Source of the DNA: Jaminaea rosea
Lineage: Eukaryota; Basidiomycota; Exobasidiomycetes; Microstromatales
Direction: 5' to 3'
Assembly: GCF_003144245.1 (NCBI RefSeq)
Contig: NW_020289975.1
Coordinates: 434,001-498,000, forward strand
Length of the DNA: 64,000 nt
Positions 50,934 through 60,278 of this stretch are shown here, piece after piece. The notes below the pieces were generated by a model that saw only the letters and a list, made by a program, of their open reading frames with translations, was not told the origin of the DNA and ran no database searches. Position 1 is the first letter of the stretch; every line of letters starts with the position of its first letter. Position numbers and translations under genes: made by a program.

Positions 50934-53276
50934 CTACCAGATCTCCCACTTCTGCTTCCCCAAACTAGCCAGCCTGTTGAAGACCTCATCCCTGCGCGGC
51001 ATAGCAGTCATCTTGAATCGCTCCCCCTCATCAGTCGTGATCTCAATCCCATCAGCCACCTCGCTATCCATCGCCCACCCGACCACCAGCTTGGCTTTCC
51101 AGCCTAGCCCGCCGATCTTACGAATCTCACGAATCGAGTCGACCTGGATCGAGAAGAGGGCCTTGGGGCGAGCAGCTTCCAGTGCACGCTCAAGGACATC
51201 CCTACCAGAGGCAGTGGAGTCCGCGGCGTCTAGGGCTGCTTGAGCCGCCTTGGCGTGTGCACCCCACTCGGGCTCGAAGGACAACGAAGGGGTAGCCGCC
51301 GTCGTGATGACATCGACGTAGCCTCGCTTACCCCTGTAGCGACCGCGGAAGCTGGAGGGACCATCTCCGCGAGCCTCCTGTTGCAGGTGCTTCTTGACAA
51401 CGCCTACGCGATTCTTCGAATGAGAAGAGCCCGCTGAGGCCTTAGCACGGTTAGCGCCAAGAACGGTTGCACTGCCAGCGAAGGCGGTCCCTTTGAAGAA
51501 GCCGATGATCTTGGAGCCATGCTTTTTCTTCTTCTTCGCGCTCGAGTCATCATCCTGATCGTCGTGGGATAGAGAGCCAGACTGGGCATCTTCGCGTCCC
51601 TCGGCGGCGGCCTCCTTCATCTCTTCCTGGTACTCGGGCGGGAGCTCTCCGACCATCTCGTGCCCTTGAGCCGCATCTGGCTTGGGCGCCGCAACAGCTG
51701 GTGGCGGAGGCGGGAGGGGGGACTTAGCCGCCTCTGCTATGCGCATGAGCGTGACGGTGAGCTGAGCATTGGTCGGGACGCCCTTGAGGATCGAGTTGCG
51801 GAGTTCGAGCATCTGCGGCCAGTTGGGGTAGTGCGTGTCGAGCCACTGCTTGACGTCGGATACCTTGAGGCGGTCGAAGAGAGGCTGACCGAAGAAGCCG
51901 AACCCGACGCCAAACCCTGTGCCCTTGTATACCATGTCCACTGTAATAAACAGCGAAGCTAGGAAAAGGGGCAAGACGAGCGCAGACGCAAGGAAGAGAC
52001 GCGGCCTGTGTTGATGGAAGGGAGGAGTAGGGGAGAGGGCATTGGCGAAGCGCTCCCAGGTATCACAGAGATCCTCGAGAGCGTGCAGGAGAGGGTGAAG
52101 CTTAGCCCAGACGCCCTGATCAACGGCAGCGGCCGTGTGGTCTCCAACTTCCAGCTTCTTGTCCCCGGACGCCTTGGTCTTCGCTTGGGCACCAGCGGTT
52201 GCCACATTCGTTGGATCGGGAATCGCGTCTTCCAGCTGCTTGGCTTCGGCCTGGCTCTTGTCCCCCGCAGCGGCTGCGGCAGCATCGTCTGGGTGTGGCT
52301 CGGTGCTCGACGGTGCGCCCTTGCCAATTGCAGTGGAGACAGCCACGGTAGAGATGGAGTTGACGAGGTTGCTTGCCTCTTGCTCAACGGCTTCTCCCTT
52401 GTACGACTCAGCTGCCCCAGTCGCAGAGTCCGCGCTTCCTAGATGGCCCGCCTTGGGTACTTGCGCCGTTCCCTTCTTGGAGATGGCGGCCAGTGGTGCG
52501 GGAGGGAAAAGGATTCGACGTGCTCGAGGCGAAATGAGGAGGACGAGCAAAAGGGCAGAGAAGGTTGGAATGAGGTAGTTGAAGATCCAAGCGACGAGGT
52601 AGATGACCGCGAAGAGGGTGGTGCGGCGCAGCTCTTTCCATGAGCGTAGGCGGGCGACATGCGTGAGCAAAGCGACCATGCTGATCCCTACAGTGGTGTA
52701 GCATCGCTCCAGTGTCGAGCGTAGCTTGTCGGGGAAAAACTCGTCCTTGTCCGCAATGTTCATGTCAAGTTGGCCGTGGGGCTCTTCGTCTACTGCCTTG
52801 ATGTGGAAGGTCTGCTTGTTGAAGCGGCGTACCAGTACCCAGACATCTTCATTGGTCATGCCGTGAATGACTGGCTGGGGAACATGAGGATCCTCGCTCC
52901 AGCCGAGATCTTGAATCTCAGGCTCAACAGGTCGCACCTCGTCCCCCTCTGCAACCTTAGGTGCGTCTCCCAACTGCGGATGGTCAAGGACGCGCTGAGG
53001 CACATCTTTCTCATCAGCCTTGGGTACGGCAGAGTGGTCCGTCTCTGCAGCGACGCCATGATTGGCCTGCTCTGCTGTAGAGCCTAGGGCGGTGGCGGCT
53101 TTGGCTGCTACGGTGCTGCCAGCAGAAGCGGCTGCTTCGCTCGCCCCCTGAGCAGCGTCCGATGCAGCATTGATTGCGCTACCAGCGGCTGCGTCGGCGG
53201 TGTCAGCCACCTTTTGAGCGGTGGATGCGGCCGTCTGTTGGGCTTGAGCGGCTACGCTTTCGTCTTGTGAGGACAT
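50934..53276 (-). CDS. DUF3292-type fungal membrane protein
   Basis: Single exon, 780 residues from ATG 53276 (an in-frame ATG at 53426 would add 50 residues rich in Arg/Ser). DUF3292 proteins are fungal and uncharacterised; I recognise the family by the block GWSEDPHVPQPVIHGMTNEDVWVLVRRFNKQTFHIKAV and the C-terminal domain (from RGKRGYVDVITT to the end, KQKWEIW), which looks like a PH/GRAM-type fold. Two hydrophobic helices lie near 52490-52690 (GISMVALLTHVARL.., LFAVIYLVAWIFNYLIPTFSALLLVLL) and one near 51940-51990 (LFLASALVLPLFLASLFITV). The first 75 residues are an Ala/Ser/Gln repeat-like amphipathic helix. Between the helices the chain is acidic and disordered. The predicted role is membrane-associated, possibly at the ER or lipid droplets, but this is inference. 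Confidence 0.8.
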   Translation of the reverse strand: MSSQDESVAAQAQQTAASTAQKVADTADAAAGSAINAASDAAQGASEAAASAGSTVAAKAATALGSTAEQANHGVAAETDHSAVPKADEKDVPQRVLDHPQLGDAPKVAEGDEVRPVEPEIQDLGWSEDPHVPQPVIHGMTNEDVWVLVRRFNKQTFHIKAVDEEPHGQLDMNIADKDEFFPDKLRSTLERCYTTVGISMVALLTHVARLRSWKELRRTTLFAVIYLVAWIFNYLIPTFSALLLVLLISPRARRILFPPAPLAAISKKGTAQVPKAGHLGSADSATGAAESYKGEAVEQEASNLVNSISTVAVSTAIGKGAPSSTEPHPDDAAAAAAGDKSQAEAKQLEDAIPDPTNVATAGAQAKTKASGDKKLEVGDHTAAAVDQGVWAKLHPLLHALEDLCDTWERFANALSPTPPFHQHRPRLFLASALVLPLFLASLFITVDMVYKGTGFGVGFGFFGQPLFDRLKVSDVKQWLDTHYPNWPQMLELRNSILKGVPTNAQLTVTLMRIAEAAKSPLPPPPPAVAAPKPDAAQGHEMVGELPPEYQEEMKEAAAEGREDAQSGSLSHDDQDDDSSAKKKKKHGSKIIGFFKGTAFAGSATVLGANRAKASAGSSHSKNRVGVVKKHLQQEARGDGPSSFRGRYRGKRGYVDVITTAATPSLSFEPEWGAHAKAAQAALDAADSTASGRDVLERALEAARPKALFSIQVDSIREIRKIGGLGWKAKLVVGWAMDSEVADGIEITTDEGERFKMTAMPRRDEVFNRLASLGKQKWEIW

Positions 53277-53621
53277 GGCGGGCCGGTAGATTGATGGATT
53301 GAAGATGAGTCGATTGGGATGATAAGAGAAGAAAGGGCGACTTCCCTCTAAGGGTCTCAACTGGCGTGCTGAACAGGGTTCGTTCCTGCCGCGACCCTCG
53401 GCGTCCCATGACGAAAGTTGCCGCATCTCACCCGTCGCGCCGGCAGATCGACTCGGCGCTAGGGTCGAGGTCGAGTGGAGGTGGTGACTGGGGCGGCACG
53501 TCAAGCGGGCGGCCTGGTCAGACATTATTTCGAGGATGCCGCACGTCTGGCTGCGATATCATGATAGCGATGATGGAATTGCCTAGCGAACACATTCATT
53601 CCTTGATCGAGTTTGCTCCCC
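53277..53621. other. Intergenic space between two minus-strand membrane protein genes
   Basis: 345 bp holding the 3'UTR of the upstream multipass protein gene and the promoter or leader of the DUF3292 gene. Nothing else seen. Confidence 0.5.
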
Positions 53622-54878
53622 TCACTGAGCTTTCTGCGCCTCCGCCTTGAACTCGCCATCCAGCTTCTCGGCCTCCTCAACAAAGGCAGGCGCGACGCCG
53701 AATCGTGCTTTCTCAGCCAGCACCTCCCTCCTCGCCAGGTACATGCTGAATGCAAAGCCCGGCCCCAGCAGGAGCAGGCCTGTTGATCCAAAGACAATGT
53801 CCTCCACCAGAAGACGAGCGCGATGCACCCTCGGCCCACCGCACTGCACAGCTCTGAAGTCCACCTCAGCTTGTACGAGTACGAGCGCGTACGCTCCAGC
53901 GAGGAGACCACAGATATCCCAGAAGAGGAGTGAGGTAGCGTCATCTGGCCATTGAGCAGTAGAGCCTCGGATGATGCGCAGGAGCTGTGGGATGGCAACA
54001 TATCCTCCCCCCCACCAGGCCGGAATTGTCAGATAGGCCAAGAGGCGGTACGCATTGGAAGCAGCGAGGCGCGGATCGACGTGCTTGCGGTGCTTTGTGG
54101 AGCCTGAGCGTGAGCGGAGGATGAGAAGGGGAAACCAGGCTAGTGGAAAGAGCACGGCGCCTATGTTGTTGTAAAAGGCGAGAACGGGGTAAGACTGGGC
54201 GTCGATGAGGAGGAGACCGAGGATAGGAAGGCCAGAGATGGCGACGTTGAGCACGACTGCCTGGACGACGCTGGCGTCCGGCGAAGGCAGAGGCCGAATG
54301 ACCGAGGGCTTCTTGGTCGCCTGACGCCAGCCGTAGATGGCCATTGCGGGTACGCTGACCAAAGGGATGACGCAGCCGAACATGTACACGCCAGCAATGA
54401 TTACAATGAGGGCAAAGCCTTCGATGCCCAACGGCGCCCTCCTCTGGCCGACCTTGAGCCCCTCGATGAGCTCTGCGACGAACCACGGTAGCGCGATGCT
54501 GGCCATGATAGCTACCAGTCCCTTGCCCAATGATGTGGCTGCTGCTTGGACGAAGAAGAGGTCAAGGACGAGAAGGATTCGATCGAAGGGACGAGGAAGG
54601 TCGTCGAGAGATTGGTGAAAGCTGCGCGGCAGGCCAGCTTGGCTGCGCAGCGCCGTCGGTGAAGTAGACATGAGGTCATGAAACCAGCCATGAGGTGTAG
54701 CTTGCATGCCCCTGTAATTGCAGTAGATGGAAAAAGCGACCGTCAAAGTAGGGATGAGCCATATGAAAAGGGAGACAGGAGGAGGAGGAGAAGGGGGTGG
54801 TGCACGCTTGGCAGGCTTGCGAGGAGAGGACGAGGTGTTGGCCTCCTCGTGAGACGAGATGGCGGTAATTTTTGCCAT
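53622..54878 (-). CDS. Multipass membrane protein, unknown function
   Basis: Single exon, 418 residues. I see about eight hydrophobic segments: SLFIWLIPTLTVAFSIY, FDRILLVLDLFFVQAA, LVAIMASIALPWFVAELI, GFALIVIIAGVYMFGCVIPLVSVPAMAIYG, VQAVVLNVAISGLPILGLLL, AVLFPLAWFPLLIL, LLFWDICGLLAGAYALVLV and GSTGLLLLGPGFAFSMYL. The N terminus is Pro/Ser-rich and cytosolic-looking; the C terminus is charged (EEAEKLDGEFKAEAQ). No transporter or enzyme motif is evident, and no histidine or DDxxD motif; the helix layout is loosely like fungal integral-membrane proteins of unknown role. ATG 54878 is the first of the frame. A 27-codon ORF lies 25 nt upstream on the same strand and may be a uORF. Confidence 0.75.
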   Translation of the reverse strand: MAKITAISSHEEANTSSSPRKPAKRAPPPSPPPPVSLFIWLIPTLTVAFSIYCNYRGMQATPHGWFHDLMSTSPTALRSQAGLPRSFHQSLDDLPRPFDRILLVLDLFFVQAAATSLGKGLVAIMASIALPWFVAELIEGLKVGQRRAPLGIEGFALIVIIAGVYMFGCVIPLVSVPAMAIYGWRQATKKPSVIRPLPSPDASVVQAVVLNVAISGLPILGLLLIDAQSYPVLAFYNNIGAVLFPLAWFPLLILRSRSGSTKHRKHVDPRLAASNAYRLLAYLTIPAWWGGGYVAIPQLLRIIRGSTAQWPDDATSLLFWDICGLLAGAYALVLVQAEVDFRAVQCGGPRVHRARLLVEDIVFGSTGLLLLGPGFAFSMYLARREVLAEKARFGVAPAFVEEAEKLDGEFKAEAQKAQ

Positions 54879-54903
54879 CTTCTCCCCTGAGCGCGTGTGT
54901 TGA

Positions 54904-54987
54904 TCACCAGGTGAAGATGGTGTGTAGACCCGCGAGGCTGAAGCAGGCGACGAGGATCAAGGTGCCAAAGGTGACTGGGCCGAGCAT
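54904..54987 (-). CDS. 27-residue hydrophobic micro-ORF (small membrane protein or uORF)
   Basis: ATG at 54987 to TGA at 54904-54906 encodes MLGPVTFGTLILVACFSLAG followed by LHTIFTW: one transmembrane helix. Third positions are strongly C-biased (GGC, ACC, ATC, GTC, GCC, TTC), as in the expressed genes here, and the ATG follows an intron-like acceptor (ATTCACAG). A GTGCGC donor candidate lies at 55049-55054, giving a short 5'UTR intron. It ends 25 nt before the ATG of the multipass protein gene. Either it is an independent small single-helix protein (several respiratory-chain, OST and ER subunits are of this size) or a peptide-coding uORF. No family recognised. Confidence 0.4.
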   Translation of the reverse strand: MLGPVTFGTLILVACFSLAGLHTIFTW

Positions 54988-55257
54988 CTGTGAATGGATG
55001 TGTTGAGTTGGGCGGGAGGAAACAGAGGCAAGTCAAAGCCGAAGCGGCTGAAGCGCACTTGGGCTCCTCCTCGTCTCTCTCTCACTCGCTCAGTTGCAGG
55101 GCCGTGCGCGGCGAGTCGAGTCGAGCGACATGGAAGTAGCCGCCAGCATCTTTCTTCCTTTGCTACCTCTCGGACAAATCAAAGCGGCAGCAAGCAAAGT
55201 GTACGGAGGGCGTCCGTGAGCGCAGGTAGTACGGCTGAAGGCTGCCAATCGACGAGG

Positions 55258-56924
55258 ATGGCGCGCGCTCCAGCAGGAGAGAGGAAGCAAGGCGAGTATC
55301 GCCGCCAAGTCGAGGTCTTAGCCCTCGTTCTTCAAGCTCTCAGGACCCTACAAGGCGGCCAAGCTCCCGCCATCAACGACAGCGACATAATCAATGCCAG
55401 CTTAGTCGACTACAAGGCCCATATCCTGGTCACTACCGTATACAGAACATCCGTTACCGTGGACAAGGCTCGTCAAGTCATCCACGCCAATGCCGAGCTC
55501 CTCCAACAAGAGAAACCTCCCTTTTACGTCAACCTGACCGAAGCAATCAAGGACGGAATGAGCAAGAGCGAGATTTGCTCTGGTATCAAGAGACAGGATT
55601 ACTGGAACAACCTCAGAGGCGGTCTAAAGCTCAGAGGACGCGACTTCGAGATCGACGCCAACGTGAATCATCAAGGTGAGTCGATATGCTCGACCGGCAT
55701 CTCCTTGTCTCATTGGCGCGCTGACGAACCCTCTGCTCCGGCTTTTCTGCACTCCTTTTCTTAGCCGTCCAGTTTCTGCGTGCCCTCGAGATCGAAGGCG
55801 CCAATCCTGCCATGCACGCTGAACAGGGGGAACCTGGGCCGTCGAACGGGCAATCCTCTTCGTCAATCCCAACTTGCTCCCCATCATCCATCTCCATGAC
55901 CGACTGCCTGCGAGCAACCAAGGCAAATGAAAATGATCTCGTCAAGAGCTACTGTCCCAGCCTTGGCTGCAACTTCAAAGCATCCAATTTTGCCGAAGCG
56001 CTCTACCACTGGCTCAAATCATGCAAAGTCATCAAGACCGACTATCTCTGGTGTGGCTTCTGTTGTCAATTCCTGCTACGCCCACCTGTGCGCAAGGGGC
56101 AGCTCGCCACACAAATGACTTCGTCCCAGCTCAAGAAGGTCGAGGCTCCTTATGTCGCTCATGCCCGCGAGTGCTCATCGCGCTGGGCGGGCAATGAGGG
56201 ATGGACGACGGCCCTGGGCGCAGGTCTGGAGTACCATGTGCCCCGTAGCCGTAAGAACCCAAAGACAGAAGCAGAGATGGAAAAGATGGAACAGCGCTAC
56301 ATCAAGGAGCGCGGTGCCCGTCCTTGCTGCTACTCAGTCCCCAACTTCTTCCTCGATATCGTTGAGAAGAAGCTGGTGGGTCCTTCAGCTTTGGACTCGT
56401 CATCACTGAAGCGCAAGACGTTGCCAGAAGGGGTCAATGAGACGGTCATCTACCACTTTTGTCCGGACTGCACCACCGCGTGCGACATCGAGGCTCGAGC
56501 CTTCTGCATCCATCGCCGGGCAAACGGGCTCGCCCAGCATTATCAGGATCATCTGCTGCGTCGAGTGACTTTGCAAGGCAATAGCCATACTCGTGCACTC
56601 GTCCTCGACCCTTACTACCCGACCTGGAAGTGTACCTACCCTCGATGCGACTTTGAGGCTGCAGATGTCGTGCAGCGAGTCAACCACCTCTCCGTTGAGC
56701 ATGGTATCCCCTTGCTTGTGGATTATCGCGGCCTCCCTCATCCTGGAGAGCAGGTAGAGGAGGGTCACGAGTTAAAGAAGTGGTCAGTTGAGAGGATGGA
56801 GCAGCCGTGCAGTGAGCTCTTCTTGACATTGGGCCTGCAGGAGATGAGGAAGAAGGGGAAGGTGACGGCTTGGGAAGGCTTGGAGAGTGATGTGGGGGAG
56901 GACGAGGGGGAGGACAGCGAGTGA
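55258..56924 (+). CDS. Orphan Cys/His-rich protein with C2H2-like finger
   Basis: Exons 55258-55675 and 55765-56924 join to 525 residues (89-bp intron; the TAG acceptor is unusual here). I do not recognise the family. Exon 1 has a helical N-terminal region ending KSEICSGIKRQDYWNNLRGGLKLRGRDFEIDANVNHQ. Exon 2 carries repeated Cys/His groups: C-x4-C..H..C (SYCPSLGCNFKASNF...HWLKSC), CGFCCQF, CC, FCPDCTTACDIE..FCIHRR..H..H and finally C-x4-C-x12-H-x5-H (KCTYPRCDFEA..VNHLSVEH), which matches a C2H2 zinc finger. These suggest three or four zinc sites. The C terminus is acidic. Alternative starts lie upstream without ATG. A DNA/RNA-binding or transcription role is inference only. Confidence 0.75.
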
Positions 56925-57198
56925 GGCTGCTTGCAGTACTAGACTCACACCAGATTTGTCGTGTTCATCGTCATCAGCTATACCCTTCAATGCAATTCAT
57001 CCCTCGATCCCACAGCCACTCGAACGATGCAATCAAGGGTCCAGTCTGAGTGAGCGGGCTGAGCCTGGCTGAGCCTGGCCGAGGGGCGGCAAGCGCGGAC
57101 TGGCGGCGCTGAGGCCATCTCGACTCTCAGGGCGGCAATGGATTGCTCCACTCTTTTGTCCCTTGCCATCATCCTAATCCTCCTCATCGACTTGCGCC

Positions 57199-60100
57199 AT
57201 GAGCTCTCGTCGAGGTCGCAATGACGACGGTGCAGTGTCCATCTCGTCTGGCGAAGAAGAAGAAGGAGGTCCTTCGGCAGCCGGATCATCACGACCAAAG
57301 CGAATCGTCCTGAAACGCGGCGCCAAGTCGGATACCGCTGGTCGCTCAGCAGCTGCTGCCGGCAATGGTGGTGGGGAAGAGATGATGATGGAGGCAGACT
57401 ACGTGTCTCCCGATGAGGACGGGGATGACGGAGAGCGTGACGCTACTTTTGGAGCTCGACGTGGCGGCGGAGGTGGGACACAGCCGCTCAACACTGGCCC
57501 GCCAACGATGGGAGCGACGATTGCGCCTCGTCAAGTCACGAATCGCGACTTTTCTCATTTACACCTCAAGCAGGATCATGCGTCTCGACCGCTTTGGATC
57601 TCTCCTGATGATGGGCATATCATTCTCGAGGGATTCAGTCCAATCGCTGAGCAGGCCATGGACTTTTTGGTGGCCATTGCGGAGCCTGTTAGTCGGTGAG
57701 TAGGCCGGATGGCAAGCAGGCAATGCCATTGTGCTGTCAACTCACACTGCCATGACCTTCGCTCTCTCGCAGCCCCGCCTTCATCCACGAATATCGCCTC
57801 ACCCCATACTCCCTCTATGCGGCAATCTCAGTCGGCCTTTCACCCTCGGACATCCTCTCCGTCTTGGATCGACTGTCGAAATCGACCCTTCCCGAATCCA
57901 TTGTCGAATTCATTCGCGATTATACAGCCTCATTCGGCAAGATCAAGCTCGTACTTAAAGAGAATCGCTACTTCGTCGAATCGGCAGAGACCGAGACCTT
58001 GAGGACGCTGCTGCAAGACGATGTTGTGGGAAAGGCCAGAGTGAGGGAAGAAGATAGAGCTCAGCAAGGTGGCGGGGACGGCGAGGTGTTGGGAAGGAGT
58101 AATGCGCCGCGTAGAGGTGATCTGGTCATTCCAGGAACCACCGCAGCTCAACGCAATGCACAGCAACAGGGCCAACAGAAGCAAGGCCAGGCAGATGCAG
58201 CCACAGCAGGTAGTAGTGCTAGCAAGGACGCCGCCGCTGCTGGTGCCCCTCAGCCAGAGACAGACGCTGCCGCCCGTCGAGAAGCTGAGGCCGACCTTTT
58301 CACCTCCATCATCGGGCAAGAAGACGACCCCACCTCACTGGACGCGGATGAGGACACGGTTCACTCCTTCGAGATCCGCGAAGAAGAGATAGAGAACGTA
58401 AAGCGCCGCTGCAACGAGCTCGGATTGCCCATGCTTGAGGAGTACGACTTCCGTGCCGACTTGCGCAATCCTGACCTCCCCATCGACCTCAGGCCTTCAA
58501 CGCATATCCGACCCTACCAAGAGAAGTCCCTCTCCAAAATGTTCGGAAATGGGCGTGCCCGCAGCGGGATCATCGTGCTCCCCTGCGGAGCGGGCAAGAC
58601 GCTTGTGGGTATTACGGCGGGGTGTACGATCAAGAAGAGTACACTCGTGCTCTGCACCAGTAGCGTGAGCGTAATGCAGTGGAAGCGCGAGTTCCTCAAG
58701 TGGTCCAACGTCAAGGAGGAGATGGTCAGTGTCTTCACGGCAGACGTCAAGGAGAAATTCTCCAGCTCGGCTGGTATTGTCATTTCCACGTACTCAATGG
58801 TGGCCAACACGGGCAAGCGATCACATAGCTCGCAGAAGATGATGAACTTTCTAGAATCGAGGGAGTGGGGTGAGTAGGCACACCAATGACCTGACGCAGT
58901 GAGCAACGTACTGAGCTCCCTTTTATCGCATGATCCAGGCTTCATCCTCCTCGACGAAGTCCACGTCGTCCCCGCCAGCATGTTCCGTCGTGTCCTGACC
59001 CGCATCAAGGCCCACTCCAAGCTTGGTCTGACCGCCACATTGGTCCGCGAAGACGAGAAGATCGACGAGTTGAACTTCCTCGTCGGCCCCAAGCTGTACG
59101 AAGCGAACTGGATGGACCTAGCCGCCAAAGGTCACATTGCGACCGTACAGTGCGCTGAAGTCTGGTGTCCCATGACGCCCGAGTTCTACCGCGAGTACCT
59201 GCGTGAGAGCGCGAGGAGGAAGATGCTGCTTTACTGCATGAACCCGAACAAGTTTCAAGCCTGTCAATTCCTCATCAACTACCACGAGAAGAGAGGAGAC
59301 AAGATCATCGTCTTTTCGGATAATGTGTTCGCGCTCGAGGCTTATGCCAAGAAGCTGGTCAAGCCCTACATCCATGGTGGGACGCAGCAGACGATCCGAA
59401 TGAGGATTCTCCAACATTTTCAGCATAATCCGGCGGTCAACACCATTTTCCTCAGTAAGGTGGGCGATACCTCGATCGACTTGCCTGAGGCCACTTGCCT
59501 TATCCAGATCAGCTCGCACTTCGGCTCGAGGAGGCAAGAGGCGCAAAGATTGGGGAGGATCTTGAGGGCCAAGAGAAGGAACGACGAGGGTGAGTGGCGC
59601 GAACGCGCCACGCTGCGAGCAAAAGGCGATGACCACGCAGCAAGCTGACATTCCTCTTCTCACCATCCGTCACCTTCGCACAGGCTTCAACGCATTCTTC
59701 TACTCGCTCGTCTCAAAGGACACAGCAGAGATGTTCTACTCCACCAAGCGTCAGCAATTCCTCGTCGATCAAGGCTACGCGTTCCGCGTCATCACCGAGC
59801 TGGTCGGAATGAATGAGATGCCCGACTTGGTCTACCGTACCCAATCCGAGCAAATCGAGCTGCTGCAGAGCGTGCTCATCGCGAGCGAGAGCGCGGCGGA
59901 TATCGGCACGGATTTGGATGGCACCAACGACCTCTTGGTAGCAGGCAAGAACGGAGGAGGCGGAGGGAGACAGTATGGCGGTCCTCCGAGAGCCATCAGT
60001 GGGGCAGGTGGTGGCCGGTTCGAGAAGGCGAAGCGCAGCGCCGGTTCTCTCAATGCGCTTTCTGGCGCGGAACACATGTCCTACATTGAGCGCAATCCTT

Positions 60101-60207
60101 CGGCTAACAAAGCTATCACGAGGGACAAGGAGAGGAACAAGCTGTTTGTCAAGAGGAGTAACGAGCTGAAGAAGAGGAAGCAGATGATGGATGAGGAGCG
60201 CGACTGA
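57199..60207 (+). CDS. SSL2: TFIIH DNA helicase/translocase XPB (Ssl2/Rad25)
   Basis: The 3'-5' translocase of TFIIH, required for promoter opening and nucleotide excision repair. Four exons: 57199-57695, 57773-58869, 58939-59589 and 59684-60207, giving 922 residues. The N-terminal XPB domain includes [25 protein letters not shown] and [23 protein letters not shown] Gln/Ala-rich insert (about residues 250-310) separates it from the helicase core. The core has Walker A PCGAGKT (around residue 437), the DEVH box (around 537; [10 protein letters not shown]), [10 protein letters not shown], the XPB-type IIVFSDN..YIHGGT and motif [17 protein letters not shown]. The C terminus is Lys/Glu-rich ([14 protein letters not shown]). 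Introns are 77, 69 and 94 bp. Confidence 0.97.
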
Positions 60208-60278
60208 GGTGTCTGCGTACATGTGAGATCGTTCATTCTGAGACTTTGTATTTCTAGTCAATCTACACCATGACAAGT

